Source of the DNA: Halopiger goleimassiliensis
GTDB lineage: Archaea; Halobacteriota; Halobacteria; Halobacteriales; Natrialbaceae
Assembly: GCF_000455345.1 (NCBI RefSeq)
Contig: NZ_HG315690.1
Location: forward strand, 1,811,360 to 1,875,359
DNA: 64,000 bases
Direction of reading: 5' to 3'
Of this stretch, positions 26,671 through 35,331 are shown piece by piece. Under the pieces are notes generated by a model that worked only from the letters and a program-made list of their open reading frames with translations, did not search any database and was not told the origin of the DNA. Position 1 is the first letter of the stretch. Every line of letters starts with the position of its first letter. A program made the position numbers and the translations under genes.

Positions 26671-27483
26671 ATGGCGGGGGTTACTGTAGCCACCCGGAAG
26701 ATGAGGGGCGAACGTCGCACCATCGTCTTCGTCGGTGTTCTGGCCGTGCTGGCGGTCGCCGCCGTCCCAACCGTCGCCGTCGCCGGATCGGTGACGGACC
26801 AGTTGATCCGCAGGCTCAACCGCCAGTTGCTCTATATCGCCGTTCCGATCGCGGTCCTCGTCGAGGCGATCCTCGCGTACACGGTCTGGCGGTTCCGCGA
26901 CAACGACGAGCCGGAGCCGACCAAGGAGAACCGACAGCTCGAGATCACGTGGACGCTCGCGACGGCGCTCGTCCTCCTGTTCGTCGGGACGGCGTCGTTC
27001 TACGTGCTGGCCCAGCCGACGGTGTCGACGGTGCTCGACGATCCCCACGGCAGCCACGAACCCGGTAACGCCCCCGAGGACGCCGTCGAGGCCCACGTCG
27101 TTACGGAGCAGTGGAACTACACGTTCGAGTACCCGAACGAGAACGTGACGACCTCGGAGTCGCTCGTCCTGCCCGCGAACCGGACGATCTACCTCTACGT
27201 CACCTCCGAAGACGTGATACATTCGGTCCACGTCCCCGAACTCGGCCTGAAACAAGACGCCATCCCGGGCGAGTACCACCTGTTGCGGACCGAACCGACC
27301 CAGGAGGGCGAGTATCGCCTCTACTGCGCGGAACTGTGCGGTCGCGGCCACCCCGAGATGCTGTCGACCGTGCGGGTCGTGAGCGAGGACGAGTACGAAT
27401 CGTGGCTCGAGGGTGAGGCACTCGACCCGGACGCCGGCGGCGACGCGTCGACGAACGAGTCGACGATCGACGGCAACGCATGA
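26671..27483 (+). CDS. coxB: Cytochrome c oxidase subunit II
   Basis: Subunit II accepts electrons through the binuclear CuA centre and passes them to subunit I. The 270-residue protein has a signal/anchor helix, a second helix near 45-65 and 80-100, then a cupredoxin domain. CuA ligands are present: His184 in VIHSVH and C219-x3-C223-x3-H227-x2-M230 in CAELCGRGHPEM. An acidic tail follows. The stop overlaps the next ATG (ATGA at 27480), so the next membrane protein is co-translated. ATG 26671 is the first start of the frame; 26701 is a shorter option. Confidence 0.95.
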   Translation: MAGVTVATRKMRGERRTIVFVGVLAVLAVAAVPTVAVAGSVTDQLIRRLNRQLLYIAVPIAVLVEAILAYTVWRFRDNDEPEPTKENRQLEITWTLATALVLLFVGTASFYVLAQPTVSTVLDDPHGSHEPGNAPEDAVEAHVVTEQWNYTFEYPNENVTTSESLVLPANRTIYLYVTSEDVIHSVHVPELGLKQDAIPGEYHLLRTEPTQEGEYRLYCAELCGRGHPEMLSTVRVVSEDEYESWLEGEALDPDAGGDASTNESTIDGNA

Positions 27484-27902
27484 ACGGGAATCGAATCCGG
27501 AGCGCCGTCGCCGGCGGAATCGCCGCGACCGCCGTGTTGTCGCTGTTGCTCCTGTTGCTCGAGGTCCAGACCCGGTCGGCGATGGAGCTCTTCTACGTCA
27601 TCGCCCGCTTTATCGGAACGCCGGACGACCCCGCCGCCGGCTTCGCCCTGTTCGCCGTCGCCGGGACGGTCGCCTGGCCGTTGCTGTTCGTCGCGCTCGA
27701 GCCGTACCTCCCCGGAGGGCCGGATCCGGCTGCCCGGGGCGTCGCGTTCGCCTCGCTGCTGTGGGTGCCGTTCGTGATCACGGGTCGGGGGGACATCGGC
27801 GGGCCACTGCTCGCGTTATTCGTCGCGTACACGCTGTTCGCCCACTGGGCGTACGGCTTCACCCTCGGTGCGGTGTACGGTCGGCTGCTCGGCCCCGCAT
27901 AG
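27480..27902 (+). CDS. DUF6789-like four-helix membrane protein
   Basis: The 140-residue protein has four hydrophobic segments and ends LFAHWAYGFTLGAVYGRL. It resembles the protein encoded at 29941-30483 (shared pattern: ARGV-FA---W--F-I and AHW-YG--LG-V--RL). Its gene overlaps coxB by four bases and precedes coxA, so it is probably an oxidase-associated accessory factor. Exact role unknown. Confidence 0.78.
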   Translation: MNGNRIRSAVAGGIAATAVLSLLLLLLEVQTRSAMELFYVIARFIGTPDDPAAGFALFAVAGTVAWPLLFVALEPYLPGGPDPAARGVAFASLLWVPFVITGRGDIGGPLLALFVAYTLFAHWAYGFTLGAVYGRLLGPA

Positions 27903-28059
27903 CCGCACTCGGACGCACGGAACCGATGTTCGAGCGCACCGTAACCCCCGATTTCGATCCCCGGGGAGGCAAACCTTTACCTCACCTTCGTTGAAGACGG
28001 CGGTGGCCCTGGAGCGGACGGGTCGTGCGTCCGCCTCCATCATAGGGACACCGAACACG

Positions 28060-29916
28060 ATGCTGGATACGATACCGGGAGTCGCGCTCGCCGTGATCGG
28101 ACTGGCCGCGCTCGCAGCCTACTACCGTCTTCGGAGCGATCGGCCGGCGAGATCGTTCGCCGACGGCGGTACGACCTCGGTGACCGTCGGTCTGACCGGT
28201 GTTGAGAAGCCCTCCGGCGTCCTGCGGTGGCTCACGACGGTCGACCACAAGGACGTCGGGCTGCTGTACATCCTGTTCGGGACGGCCGCGGCGCTGTGGG
28301 GCGCGACCGACGCGATGATGATCCGGACCGAACTGCTGGTCCCCGAGAGCGCCGTCTGGAACGTCGAGACGTACAACGCCGTGTTCACCACGCACGGGTT
28401 CACGATGCTGTTTTTCTTCGTGACCCCGGTGTTCACGGGCATCGCCAACTACGTGTTGCCGCTGTTGCTCGGTGCCGACGACCTCGCCTTTCCGCGGATC
28501 AACGCGATCGCGTTCTGGCTCCTTCCGCCCTCGCTCGTCATGGTCCGTGGCGGGCTGATCACGGACGTCATCGGGACGGTCGTCGGCGTGTTCCCCGTCG
28601 ACGTGACCTTCTTCGAGGCGCTCGAGCCGGTTGCGATGGGGTGGACGATGTACACGCCGCTGTCGGTCGAGATGGCGAACCCGCAGATCAGCGTCGCCCT
28701 CCTCGGCCTGCACTTAAGCGGGATCGCGACGACGATGGCGGCGATCAACTTCATCGTCACGATCTTCACGGAACGCCCCGACGATCTGGGCTGGGATAAG
28801 TTGGACATCTTCTCGTGGAACATCCTGGTCACGAGCGGGTTGATCCTGCTGGCGTTCCCGCTGCTGGGCAGCACGCTCATCATGCTGTTGCTCGATCGTA
28901 ACTTCGGAACGACCTTCTTCGCGATCGAGGGCGGCGGGCCGATGCTCTGGCAGCACCTGTTCTGGTTCTTCGGCCACCCCGAGGTCTACATCCTCGTACT
29001 GCCGGCGTTCGGGCTGATGAGCCTCATCCTGCCGAAGTTCTGCGGGCGGCGGCTGTTCGGCTTTCGGTTTATCGTCTACTCGACGATCGCGATCGGGATC
29101 CTCTCCTTTGGCGTCTGGGCCCACCACATGTTCGCGACCGGGATGGACCCCCGGCTGCGCGCCAGTTTCATGGCCGTCTCGCTGGCGATCGCGATTCCCA
29201 GCGCCATCAAGGAGTTCAACTGGATCGCGACGATGTGGAACGGCCGCCTTCGGCTCGACGCGCCACTGATCTGTATCATCGGCGGTATGAGTACGTTCGT
29301 CGTCGGCGGCATCACGGGCGTCTTCCTCGCGTCGGTGCCCGTCGACCTCGTGCTCCACGACACCCACTACGTCGTCGGCCACTTCCACCTGATCGTCGTC
29401 GGCATCATTCCGCTCGCGATGGTCGCCGCCAGCTACTACTGGTTCCCGCTGATCACCGGCCGGATGTACAACCGGCGACTCGCGCGGGTCCAGACGATTC
29501 TGCTGGTCGTCGGCACATTCGTCACGTTCATCCCGCTGTTGATACTCGGCTATCGGGGAATGCCCCGCCGGTACGGGATCTACCCCGCGGAGTTCATCAC
29601 GCTCAACCAGGTCGCCTCGCTCGGGGCCTTTCTGCTGGGCGTGAGCGTCCTCCTCTGGGTCGTGAACGTGGTCCAGTCGGCCCGCGTCGGCCCGGTCGTC
29701 CGCGACGCCGACGTCTGGAACCTCAAGGAGACCGGCCAGTTCACCCGCGAGTGGCAGTGGTTCGAGGAGCGCCTCGAGGAGCGGCGGGCCGAGCCCGCGA
29801 CCGGCGAATCGGGATCGGGGTCGGAGTCCACTCGAGCGACCGACGACGATGGAGCCGAGGAAGGGACCGACGAGCGCGACACCCTCGAGGACTCCGACGA
29901 CATCGACGAGACGTGA
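28060..29916 (+). CDS. coxA: Cytochrome c oxidase subunit I (heme-copper oxidase, A type)
   Basis: Subunit I contains the oxygen-reducing centre and proton channels. The 618-residue protein carries the low-spin heme ligand His112 (TTHGF) and second ligand His443, CuB ligands His306 (GHPEVY, with crosslinked Tyr310), His355 and His356, and heme a3 ligand His441 (THYVVGHFH). GHPEVY also places Glu308 as in A-type oxidases. The C-terminal ~40 residues are an acidic tail. I start at ATG 28060 (MLDTIPG), since the upstream open frame is basic and non-conserved. A subunit III gene follows after three small genes. Confidence 0.95.
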   Translation: MLDTIPGVALAVIGLAALAAYYRLRSDRPARSFADGGTTSVTVGLTGVEKPSGVLRWLTTVDHKDVGLLYILFGTAAALWGATDAMMIRTELLVPESAVWNVETYNAVFTTHGFTMLFFFVTPVFTGIANYVLPLLLGADDLAFPRINAIAFWLLPPSLVMVRGGLITDVIGTVVGVFPVDVTFFEALEPVAMGWTMYTPLSVEMANPQISVALLGLHLSGIATTMAAINFIVTIFTERPDDLGWDKLDIFSWNILVTSGLILLAFPLLGSTLIMLLLDRNFGTTFFAIEGGGPMLWQHLFWFFGHPEVYILVLPAFGLMSLILPKFCGRRLFGFRFIVYSTIAIGILSFGVWAHHMFATGMDPRLRASFMAVSLAIAIPSAIKEFNWIATMWNGRLRLDAPLICIIGGMSTFVVGGITGVFLASVPVDLVLHDTHYVVGHFHLIVVGIIPLAMVAASYYWFPLITGRMYNRRLARVQTILLVVGTFVTFIPLLILGYRGMPRRYGIYPAEFITLNQVASLGAFLLGVSVLLWVVNVVQSARVGPVVRDADVWNLKETGQFTREWQWFEERLEERRAEPATGESGSGSESTRATDDDGAEEGTDERDTLEDSDDIDET

Positions 29917-29940
29917 GAACGGTGCCGGTCGGGGGTCCGC

Positions 29941-30483
29941 TCACACCGAGTGTTGCGGAACGTATGCGAGTCGCTCCATCACCTGCCCGAGTGCGTAGCC
30001 GTAGACCCAGTGCGCCAGAAGCGACAGCCCCAGAAAGAGCGCGCCGGCGTACTCGCCCGGCCAGAAGGCGATGATAAAGCCCGTCCACATGACCGTCGCG
30101 AACGTGACGCCGCGGGCGGCCCGGGGCTCCCTGGGCGGCAGAAACGCACCCGCGACGACGAACAGCAGCGGCAGGGCGATTGCCCCACCGACGACGAACA
30201 CGACGACGCCCAGCAGGAGGTTCGGCTCGAGGCCGAGTACCCGGCCGAGTTCGGCAACGTCGACGAGCGCATCCGCCTCGAAGAGGTCGAAAAACGCCGG
30301 CGGCACGAAGAGGATCGGAACCATCGCGAGCAGGCCGACGGCCCCGCCGGCGAACGCCGAGAGCACGACCCGCAGGGTGATGTCGAGTTCGGCACCGAGG
30401 TCGTCCTGGTCCAGCGGCGCACCCGAGACCGCCTGCGCTTGCTCCGCGGTCGCGTCCGATCCCGTCTCGTCGCGCTCGCTCAT
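29941..30483 (-). CDS. DUF6789-like membrane protein, paralogue of the 27480 protein
   Basis: The 180-residue protein has an acidic 35-residue N-terminus and four hydrophobic helices, with ARGVTFATVMWTGFIIAFW and LLAHWVYGYALGQVMERL matching its neighbour at 27480-27902. It is transcribed opposite to coxA and ends 24 bp after it. Two paralogues therefore flank coxA on opposite strands. Function unknown, likely oxidase-related by position. Confidence 0.78.
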   Translation of the reverse strand: MSERDETGSDATAEQAQAVSGAPLDQDDLGAELDITLRVVLSAFAGGAVGLLAMVPILFVPPAFFDLFEADALVDVAELGRVLGLEPNLLLGVVVFVVGGAIALPLLFVVAGAFLPPREPRAARGVTFATVMWTGFIIAFWPGEYAGALFLGLSLLAHWVYGYALGQVMERLAYVPQHSV

Positions 30484-30608
30484 CGTCGTTCGTCGGGCCG
30501 TACGACGAACCGGCTAATAACTGTCGGGCAGGCCGTCGCCGCTCGAGGTAACGCACCCCCGACGACGCCCGGCGATTCGTTTTAGTTCGGCGGCGTTGGT
30601 GGGCAGAT

Positions 30609-30695
30609 ATGGCCCGAAAGGAGTTGCTCGCCCTGCTGCTGGCTGCCGTCTCGATCGGCGTCTTTCTCATCGGCTTCGTCGTCGTCCTGGTCTGA
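30609..30695 (+). CDS. 28-residue single-span microprotein in the cox cluster
   Basis: MARKELLALLLAAVSIGVFL continues to a hydrophobic end. The frame is almost entirely one transmembrane helix with a basic N-terminus. Tiny hydrophobic subunits are known from several heme-copper oxidases, and this gene lies between oxidase genes. Coding is plausible from composition and position but not proven. Confidence 0.55.
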   Translation: MARKELLALLLAAVSIGVFLIGFVVVLV

Positions 30696-30708
30696 CCGAC
30701 CCATCGGG

Positions 30709-31128
30709 TCAGTGCTCGAGGCTCCGCTCGCCGGTCCGGCCGCGACTCGAGACGACGGGTCCGCCGAATCCGGCGACGACCAACAGCGCGCCCGCTCCCA
30801 GGACCACGGCTGCCCGCACGGCGATACCGTCGGTTGCCGCGGCGTCGACGAGCGCGGCCGGCGTGACGGCGGGCGAGACGGCGATCCAGACCGCCGCGCT
30901 GGCGAGGGAGACGACTGCGCCGATGAGCCGCAGCGGTCGCCACGGCGTCGCCGCGTAGCCGGCCTCGTGGAGCATTCCCGCGAAACTCGCACCGACGGCG
31001 AGGACGCCGGCGACGGCGATCACCACCAGCCCGAACAGGATGCCGGCCTCGGCGGCGACGATCCCGAACGCGGCGACCAGGGGCCACGCGCTCGAGCGGC
31101 GCGGCTCGGGGTCGGACTCGGCGTCCAT
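30709..31128 (-). CDS. Cox-cluster membrane protein (DUF7541-like)
   Basis: ATG 31128 gives 140 residues starting MDAESDPEPRRSSAWPLVAAF with four hydrophobic helices. The open frame extends upstream with basic, non-halophilic residues that I reject. The gene is divergent from coxC and belongs to the same oxidase neighbourhood. The family label is from memory. Confidence 0.75.
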   Translation of the reverse strand: MDAESDPEPRRSSAWPLVAAFGIVAAEAGILFGLVVIAVAGVLAVGASFAGMLHEAGYAATPWRPLRLIGAVVSLASAAVWIAVSPAVTPAALVDAAATDGIAVRAAVVLGAGALLVVAGFGGPVVSSRGRTGERSLEH

Positions 31129-31271
31129 ACCTCGGGCCTCCACGCGAAGGGGTAAGAAGCTGCTGTCGGCCGTCGGGATAGGCCGGACGAACCGGCGCGA
31201 CTGAATCGACGCCCCACAGCGAGCGATTCGCCGGGGCGGTGTTTTTGTCCGAATACGTCGTCGACGGGAGT

Positions 31272-32165
31272 ATGGGGTCCGCCGTCGACGGCGACTCGAG
31301 CGCGCAGGCCGCAGGCGAGGACGGGGACGGCGACGGAGACGGCCACTCGTCGCCCGCACCGCGGGACTGGCCGCGCGGGTTCGGTGAGGCAAGTTGGTGG
31401 CCGCTGGTCACTGCCGTCGGCATCGCCGGCCTGTACTTCGGCGGCGCGTTCGCGCTTCTCTCACGAGGGGAGGAGCCGCTCGTCGGGCAGTGGCTTCCGC
31501 CGCTCGTGCTCGTCGGCGGCGTCGTAATCTTCCTCGGCGGATTGTACGGCTGGACGTACCACGGCTTCGTCAGCGCGTACTGGGACCGGACAACGGGAGG
31601 CGCGGACGTGCGGGCCGGAATCGATCTGCGCTGGGGAATGGTGCTCTTCCTCGCGACCGACGTCATGACCTTCAGCGCGGGCTTCGTCTACTACTTCTTC
31701 GTCCGGACGGGCGAGTGGCCGCCCGGCGAACTCCCCGAGTTGCTCTCGTCGCTCGTCCTCGTCAACACCGCCGTCCTGATCGCGAGCAGCGTGACGTTGC
31801 ACGTCGCACACGAGGGGATCCGTGACGGGCATCGACGGCGGTTTCTCGGCCTGCTCGGCGTGACGGTGCTGCTCGGGCTCGTCTTCGTCGGCGGCCAACT
31901 CCTCGAGTACTACGAACTCCTGGTCGTGGAGGGAACCGGCGTCACCGACGTCTTCGGGAGCGCGTTTTTCGCCCTGACGGGCCTGCACGGCCTTCACGTC
32001 GCGCTGGGCGTGGTGGTACTCGGGGTCGTGTTCGTCCGCGCGCTCGCGGGCCAGTTCGACGCCGACCGACACGTCGCCGTCTCGACGGCGTCGATGTACT
32101 GGCACTTCGTCGACCTCGTGTGGGTCGTCCTGGTCGTGATCCTGTACGTCGGGTCGGTGGCGTAG
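31272..32165 (+). CDS. coxC: Cytochrome c oxidase subunit III
   Basis: Subunit III stabilises the oxidase core. The 297-residue protein has an acidic, His-containing N-terminus, then seven hydrophobic segments with WGMVLFLATDVMTFSAGFVYYFFVR and FALTGLHGLHVALGVVVL, and the C-terminal YWHFVDLVWVVLVVILY, all hallmarks of the family. ATG 31272 is chosen; an alternative start eleven codons earlier is unlikely. Confidence 0.95.
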   Translation: MGSAVDGDSSAQAAGEDGDGDGDGHSSPAPRDWPRGFGEASWWPLVTAVGIAGLYFGGAFALLSRGEEPLVGQWLPPLVLVGGVVIFLGGLYGWTYHGFVSAYWDRTTGGADVRAGIDLRWGMVLFLATDVMTFSAGFVYYFFVRTGEWPPGELPELLSSLVLVNTAVLIASSVTLHVAHEGIRDGHRRRFLGLLGVTVLLGLVFVGGQLLEYYELLVVEGTGVTDVFGSAFFALTGLHGLHVALGVVVLGVVFVRALAGQFDADRHVAVSTASMYWHFVDLVWVVLVVILYVGSVA

Positions 32166-32274
32166 TGAGCCGACGACCGGAGCTACTGTGTAGCCAGTAT
32201 CCGGAACGCGAGCCGGCTGTCGGGAGCCGGAGTTTCTATACCCCCCGCGTGGTAGGCGAGCCAACTCCCTCGCA

Positions 32275-34836
32275 ATGACGGACTGTACGCTCTGTGGGTT
32301 ACCCGTCGGAAACCGACCGATCCGCGACGACGCGGTCGAGGGGACGTTCTGCTGTCGTGGCTGTCTCGAGGTCCACCGCGCCGTCGAGCGCGAGAGCGAC
32401 GGGAACGGAGCCGCGGACGGGACCGTGCCGCTCCCGGACGCGATCGAGGCGCTCGAGGACGACCGGTCGACGGACGACACCAGTGGCGACGAAGCGGGCG
32501 AAGCCGACCACCTCGAGACCGCCTTTTTCGCCCTCGAGGGGATGCACTGTACGACCTGCGAGCGATTTCTCGAGACGGTCGCGACCGAGACGGAGGGAAT
32601 CCACGGCGCGCGGGCGAGCTACGCCACCGAGATGATCCGGCTGCGGTACGATCCTACAGCGATCGACAGAGACGACCTTCGGGCGGCGATCAGCGGCTTC
32701 GGCTACAGTGCGCGCGAACCCGGAGACGACGCGAACCACGCGGGACGTCGCTTCGATTTCGGCCAGTACCGGATGATCGTCGCCGTCCTGCTCGCGATGC
32801 CCGTCATGGCACCGTACCTGCTGTTCGTCTACCCGACCTACCTCGGGATCTACCCGGAGTCGTTCCTCTACGGCTCGACGATCCGGACGATGGTGTTCGT
32901 CCCGCTGGTCCTCTGGAGCAGCCTCATCGTGCTCGGACTCGGGTACCCGATCTTCCGTAGCGGCTACGTCAGCCTCGCCGTCGGACGACCGAACGTCGAC
33001 GTACTCGTCTCGATCGCCGTACTCGCCGCCTCCGTCTACTCGCTTGCGGCCTTCGCGGTCGGCTCCCGGCACCTCTACTTCGACGTCGCGGTGATGGTCC
33101 TGGTCATCGTCACCGTCGGCAACCGCCTCGAGACGACCGTCAAGCGACGGGCGATCGACACCCACGCGGAGCTGGCCGCGCCCCGCGAGACGACCGTCCA
33201 GTTGGTTGCGGAGGACGGCTCGCTCGAGGAGGGTTCGCGCGAGGACTGCGACCCGGGGGATCGGATAGTGGTCAGCGCCGGCGATCGGATCCCCTTCGAC
33301 GGGACGGTCCGCGAGGGGTCGGGAACGGTCGACGAGTCGTTCCTGACCGGCGAGTCGGTCCCGCGGCCGGCGACGGTCGGCGATCGAGTCGCCGGCGGCA
33401 CCGTTCTGGCCGACGGCACGCTAACCGTCGAGATCGACGCGGACTCGAGTACCCAGGATCGGCTCGTCGAACTGCTGTGGGAGGTCCAGAGCACCGAGAG
33501 CGGTGCCCAGCGGCTCGTCAACGCCTTCGCAGTGGCGTTCGTGCCGCTGGTCGTCGCGCTCGCCGGAGCGGCCGCCGGATGCTGGCTGCTGGCCGGCGAG
33601 TCGGCGGGTGCGGCGCTGCTGATCGGCCTCTCCGTGCTGGTGGTCTCGTGTCCGTGCTCGCTGGGGATCGCGACGCCGCTGGCGCTTGCCACGGGACGCG
33701 AGCGCGCGGCCGAGCACGGCGCGGCCGTCGTCTCGGCGAACGTCTTAGAGCGGATCACTGACGCCGAAAACGTCGTCTTCGACAAGACCGGGACGCTGAC
33801 CACCGGCGAGATGACCGTCGAAACCGTCGTCGCGGACGACCCGGAACGGGTGCTCGAGTACGCGGCGGCCGTCGAATCGCGGTCGAACCACCCGGTCGCG
33901 ACGGCGATCGTCGACGCGGCACCGGCGGGCGGCGTCCAGGAGGGGGTCCGCGAGGTCGACGACCTCGAGCGCGAGGCGCGAGCCGTGTCGGCGACCGTCG
34001 ACGGACGGCGAGTGCGGGTGGGACACCCGGAATCGTTCGGTGCCCCCACGGAATCGACGGACGACTCCGCGAGCGACGCTCGAGCGTGGTCGTTCCCCGA
34101 CCGCCATGCGGCGGCCGTCGACTCCGCACGGGAGCGGGGGTGTCGGCCGATCGCCGTCGGCTGGGACGGTGCCGTCCGTGGCGTCGTCGCGATCCGAGAC
34201 CGGCCGCGGGAAAACTGGGAGCGCGTCGTCGCCGAGGTGGCGGCCGCGGACGACACGCGGCGGGTGGTCGTCCTCACCGGCGACGACGAACGTGCGACCG
34301 GCTGGTTGCAAGCGCATCCCGACGTCGACGACGTCTTCGCCGGCGTGCGCCCCGAATCGAAGGCGGCCATCGTCCGCCGACTCCGCGAGGACGGCCCGAC
34401 GACGGTGATCGGTGACGGCACCAACGACGCGCCGGCGCTGGCCCGGGCCGACATGGGCATCGCCCTCGAGAGCGGCACCGACCTCGCGATGAACGCGGCC
34501 GACGTCGTCGTTCGGGACGACGACCTCGAGTCGATCCCCGCGGTGTTCGAGGTGTCGCGGACGACGCGCCGGCGGATTCGGCAGAACCTCGCGTGGGCGG
34601 CCGGCTACAATCTCGTGGCGATTCCGCTGGCGATGGCCGGTGCGATCAACCCGCTCATCGCCGCCGCGATGATGGGCGCGAGCAGTCTCGTCGTGGTACT
34701 CAACTCGGGACGGGGATCCGTTCGCGGTGGCCTCGGGGCGGCGAGCGACCGGACGCGGCGATGGGGGCCGACGGGGACCGGCGACGCTCGAGACGCTCAG
34801 CCCGCCGACCGAACGAGAGACGAGACGACCGGGTAG
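32275..34836 (+). CDS. Copper-type P1B ATPase (CopA/CcoI-like)
   Basis: This 853-residue pump moves copper across the membrane using ATP. An N-terminal metal-binding segment CTLCGLPVG...FCCRGCLEVH (residues 4-35) resembles that of FixI/CcoI pumps. It is followed by an HMA domain with GMHCTTC, a membrane CPC motif (459-461), the phosphorylation site DKTGT from Asp503, SNHPVATAI, and GDGTNDAPALA. The N-terminal metal-binding module and its place next to coxABC suggest it loads copper for oxidase assembly rather than resistance; that is inference. Separated from coxC by 109 bp. Confidence 0.9.
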   Translation: MTDCTLCGLPVGNRPIRDDAVEGTFCCRGCLEVHRAVERESDGNGAADGTVPLPDAIEALEDDRSTDDTSGDEAGEADHLETAFFALEGMHCTTCERFLETVATETEGIHGARASYATEMIRLRYDPTAIDRDDLRAAISGFGYSAREPGDDANHAGRRFDFGQYRMIVAVLLAMPVMAPYLLFVYPTYLGIYPESFLYGSTIRTMVFVPLVLWSSLIVLGLGYPIFRSGYVSLAVGRPNVDVLVSIAVLAASVYSLAAFAVGSRHLYFDVAVMVLVIVTVGNRLETTVKRRAIDTHAELAAPRETTVQLVAEDGSLEEGSREDCDPGDRIVVSAGDRIPFDGTVREGSGTVDESFLTGESVPRPATVGDRVAGGTVLADGTLTVEIDADSSTQDRLVELLWEVQSTESGAQRLVNAFAVAFVPLVVALAGAAAGCWLLAGESAGAALLIGLSVLVVSCPCSLGIATPLALATGRERAAEHGAAVVSANVLERITDAENVVFDKTGTLTTGEMTVETVVADDPERVLEYAAAVESRSNHPVATAIVDAAPAGGVQEGVREVDDLEREARAVSATVDGRRVRVGHPESFGAPTESTDDSASDARAWSFPDRHAAAVDSARERGCRPIAVGWDGAVRGVVAIRDRPRENWERVVAEVAAADDTRRVVVLTGDDERATGWLQAHPDVDDVFAGVRPESKAAIVRRLREDGPTTVIGDGTNDAPALARADMGIALESGTDLAMNAADVVVRDDDLESIPAVFEVSRTTRRRIRQNLAWAAGYNLVAIPLAMAGAINPLIAAAMMGASSLVVVLNSGRGSVRGGLGAASDRTRRWGPTGTGDARDAQPADRTRDETTG

Positions 34837-34925
34837 CTCCGCGGAGCGGTTCCTGGGGTTGCGAGTCGACCACTCGAGTCGTTGCGGGACGGCGGCCGCC
34901 TCCCGTTCGAATCCCTCTAATCGCT

Positions 34926-35108
34926 TTGCTCGTCACGAAACCGTTCGTCGGAAAAGCGGGCCGGGCGCGATTTGAACCACGCCGAGACGTACCTGCTCGT
35001 TCGCTCCGCTCACTGCGCGGGCTGCGACTCGTCTACTTCAAATCGCTGTAGCCGCATTGCTCGTCACGGCATTGGTCGGACCAAAAGCGGGCCGGGCGCG
35101 ATTTGAAC
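34926..35108. repeat. Direct repeat of the tRNA-Lys 3' end and downstream flank
   Basis: The 26-bp sequence at 34952-34977 is repeated exactly at 35083-35108, where it is the 3' end of the tRNA-Lys gene plus flank. Twelve further bases, TTGCTCGTCACG, also recur at 34926 and 35057, again at an offset of 131. The left copy has no tRNA body. This resembles an attachment-site scar at a tRNA gene. Confidence 0.8.
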
Positions 35109-35161
35109 ACGCGACCGTCTGATTAAGAGTCAGACGCTCTGCCGGACTGAGCTACCGGCCC
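35088..35161 (-). tRNA. tRNA-Lys (anticodon CTT)
   Basis: On the minus strand a full cloverleaf is visible: acceptor GGGCCGG/CCGGCCC with discriminator G, D-arm GCTCAGTCCGGCAGAGC, anticodon arm TCTGA-CTCTTAA-TCAGA (anticodon CTT), and T-arm with GTTCAAATC. No CCA is encoded and no intron is seen. An AT-rich TATA candidate lies about 27 bp upstream. Confidence 0.96.
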
Positions 35162-35185
35162 TGTGCCTCCGACTTTTCGTCGGTC

Positions 35186-35196
35186 GGTAAAATACG
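35186..35196 (-). promoter_or_regulatory. TATA-like box for tRNA-Lys
   Basis: Minus-strand sequence CGTATTTTAC lies 25-35 bp before the tRNA 5' end at 35161, matching an archaeal TATA position. Confidence 0.45.
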
Positions 35197-35305
35197 TTTC
35201 CCCTCGACGGCGCTGTGACAGCGACGGTCACACCCCGCGTTTCCCCCGTCCAACGCGGCGCTGGCCCTGACAGTACCACGACGTAACAATCTTCGGGAGG
35301 GTTAA

Positions 35306-35326
35306 GTGTGGTCGGTCCGACCACAC
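35306..35326 (+). promoter_or_regulatory. 21-bp perfect palindrome between TATA and start codon (putative operator)
   Basis: GTGTGGTCGG-T-CCGACCACAC has two perfect 10-bp arms and a 1-bp centre. It ends five bases before the ATG at 35332, and a GGTTAAG TATA-like box (35299-35305) lies immediately upstream. Binding here would cover the transcription start of a leaderless mRNA. Confidence 0.65.
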
Positions 35327-35331
35327 ACCCA

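Noticed and set aside
34909-34921. GTTCGAATCCC, similar to a tRNA T-arm
   Set aside because: The flanking bases cannot form the stem and no other tRNA arms are present.
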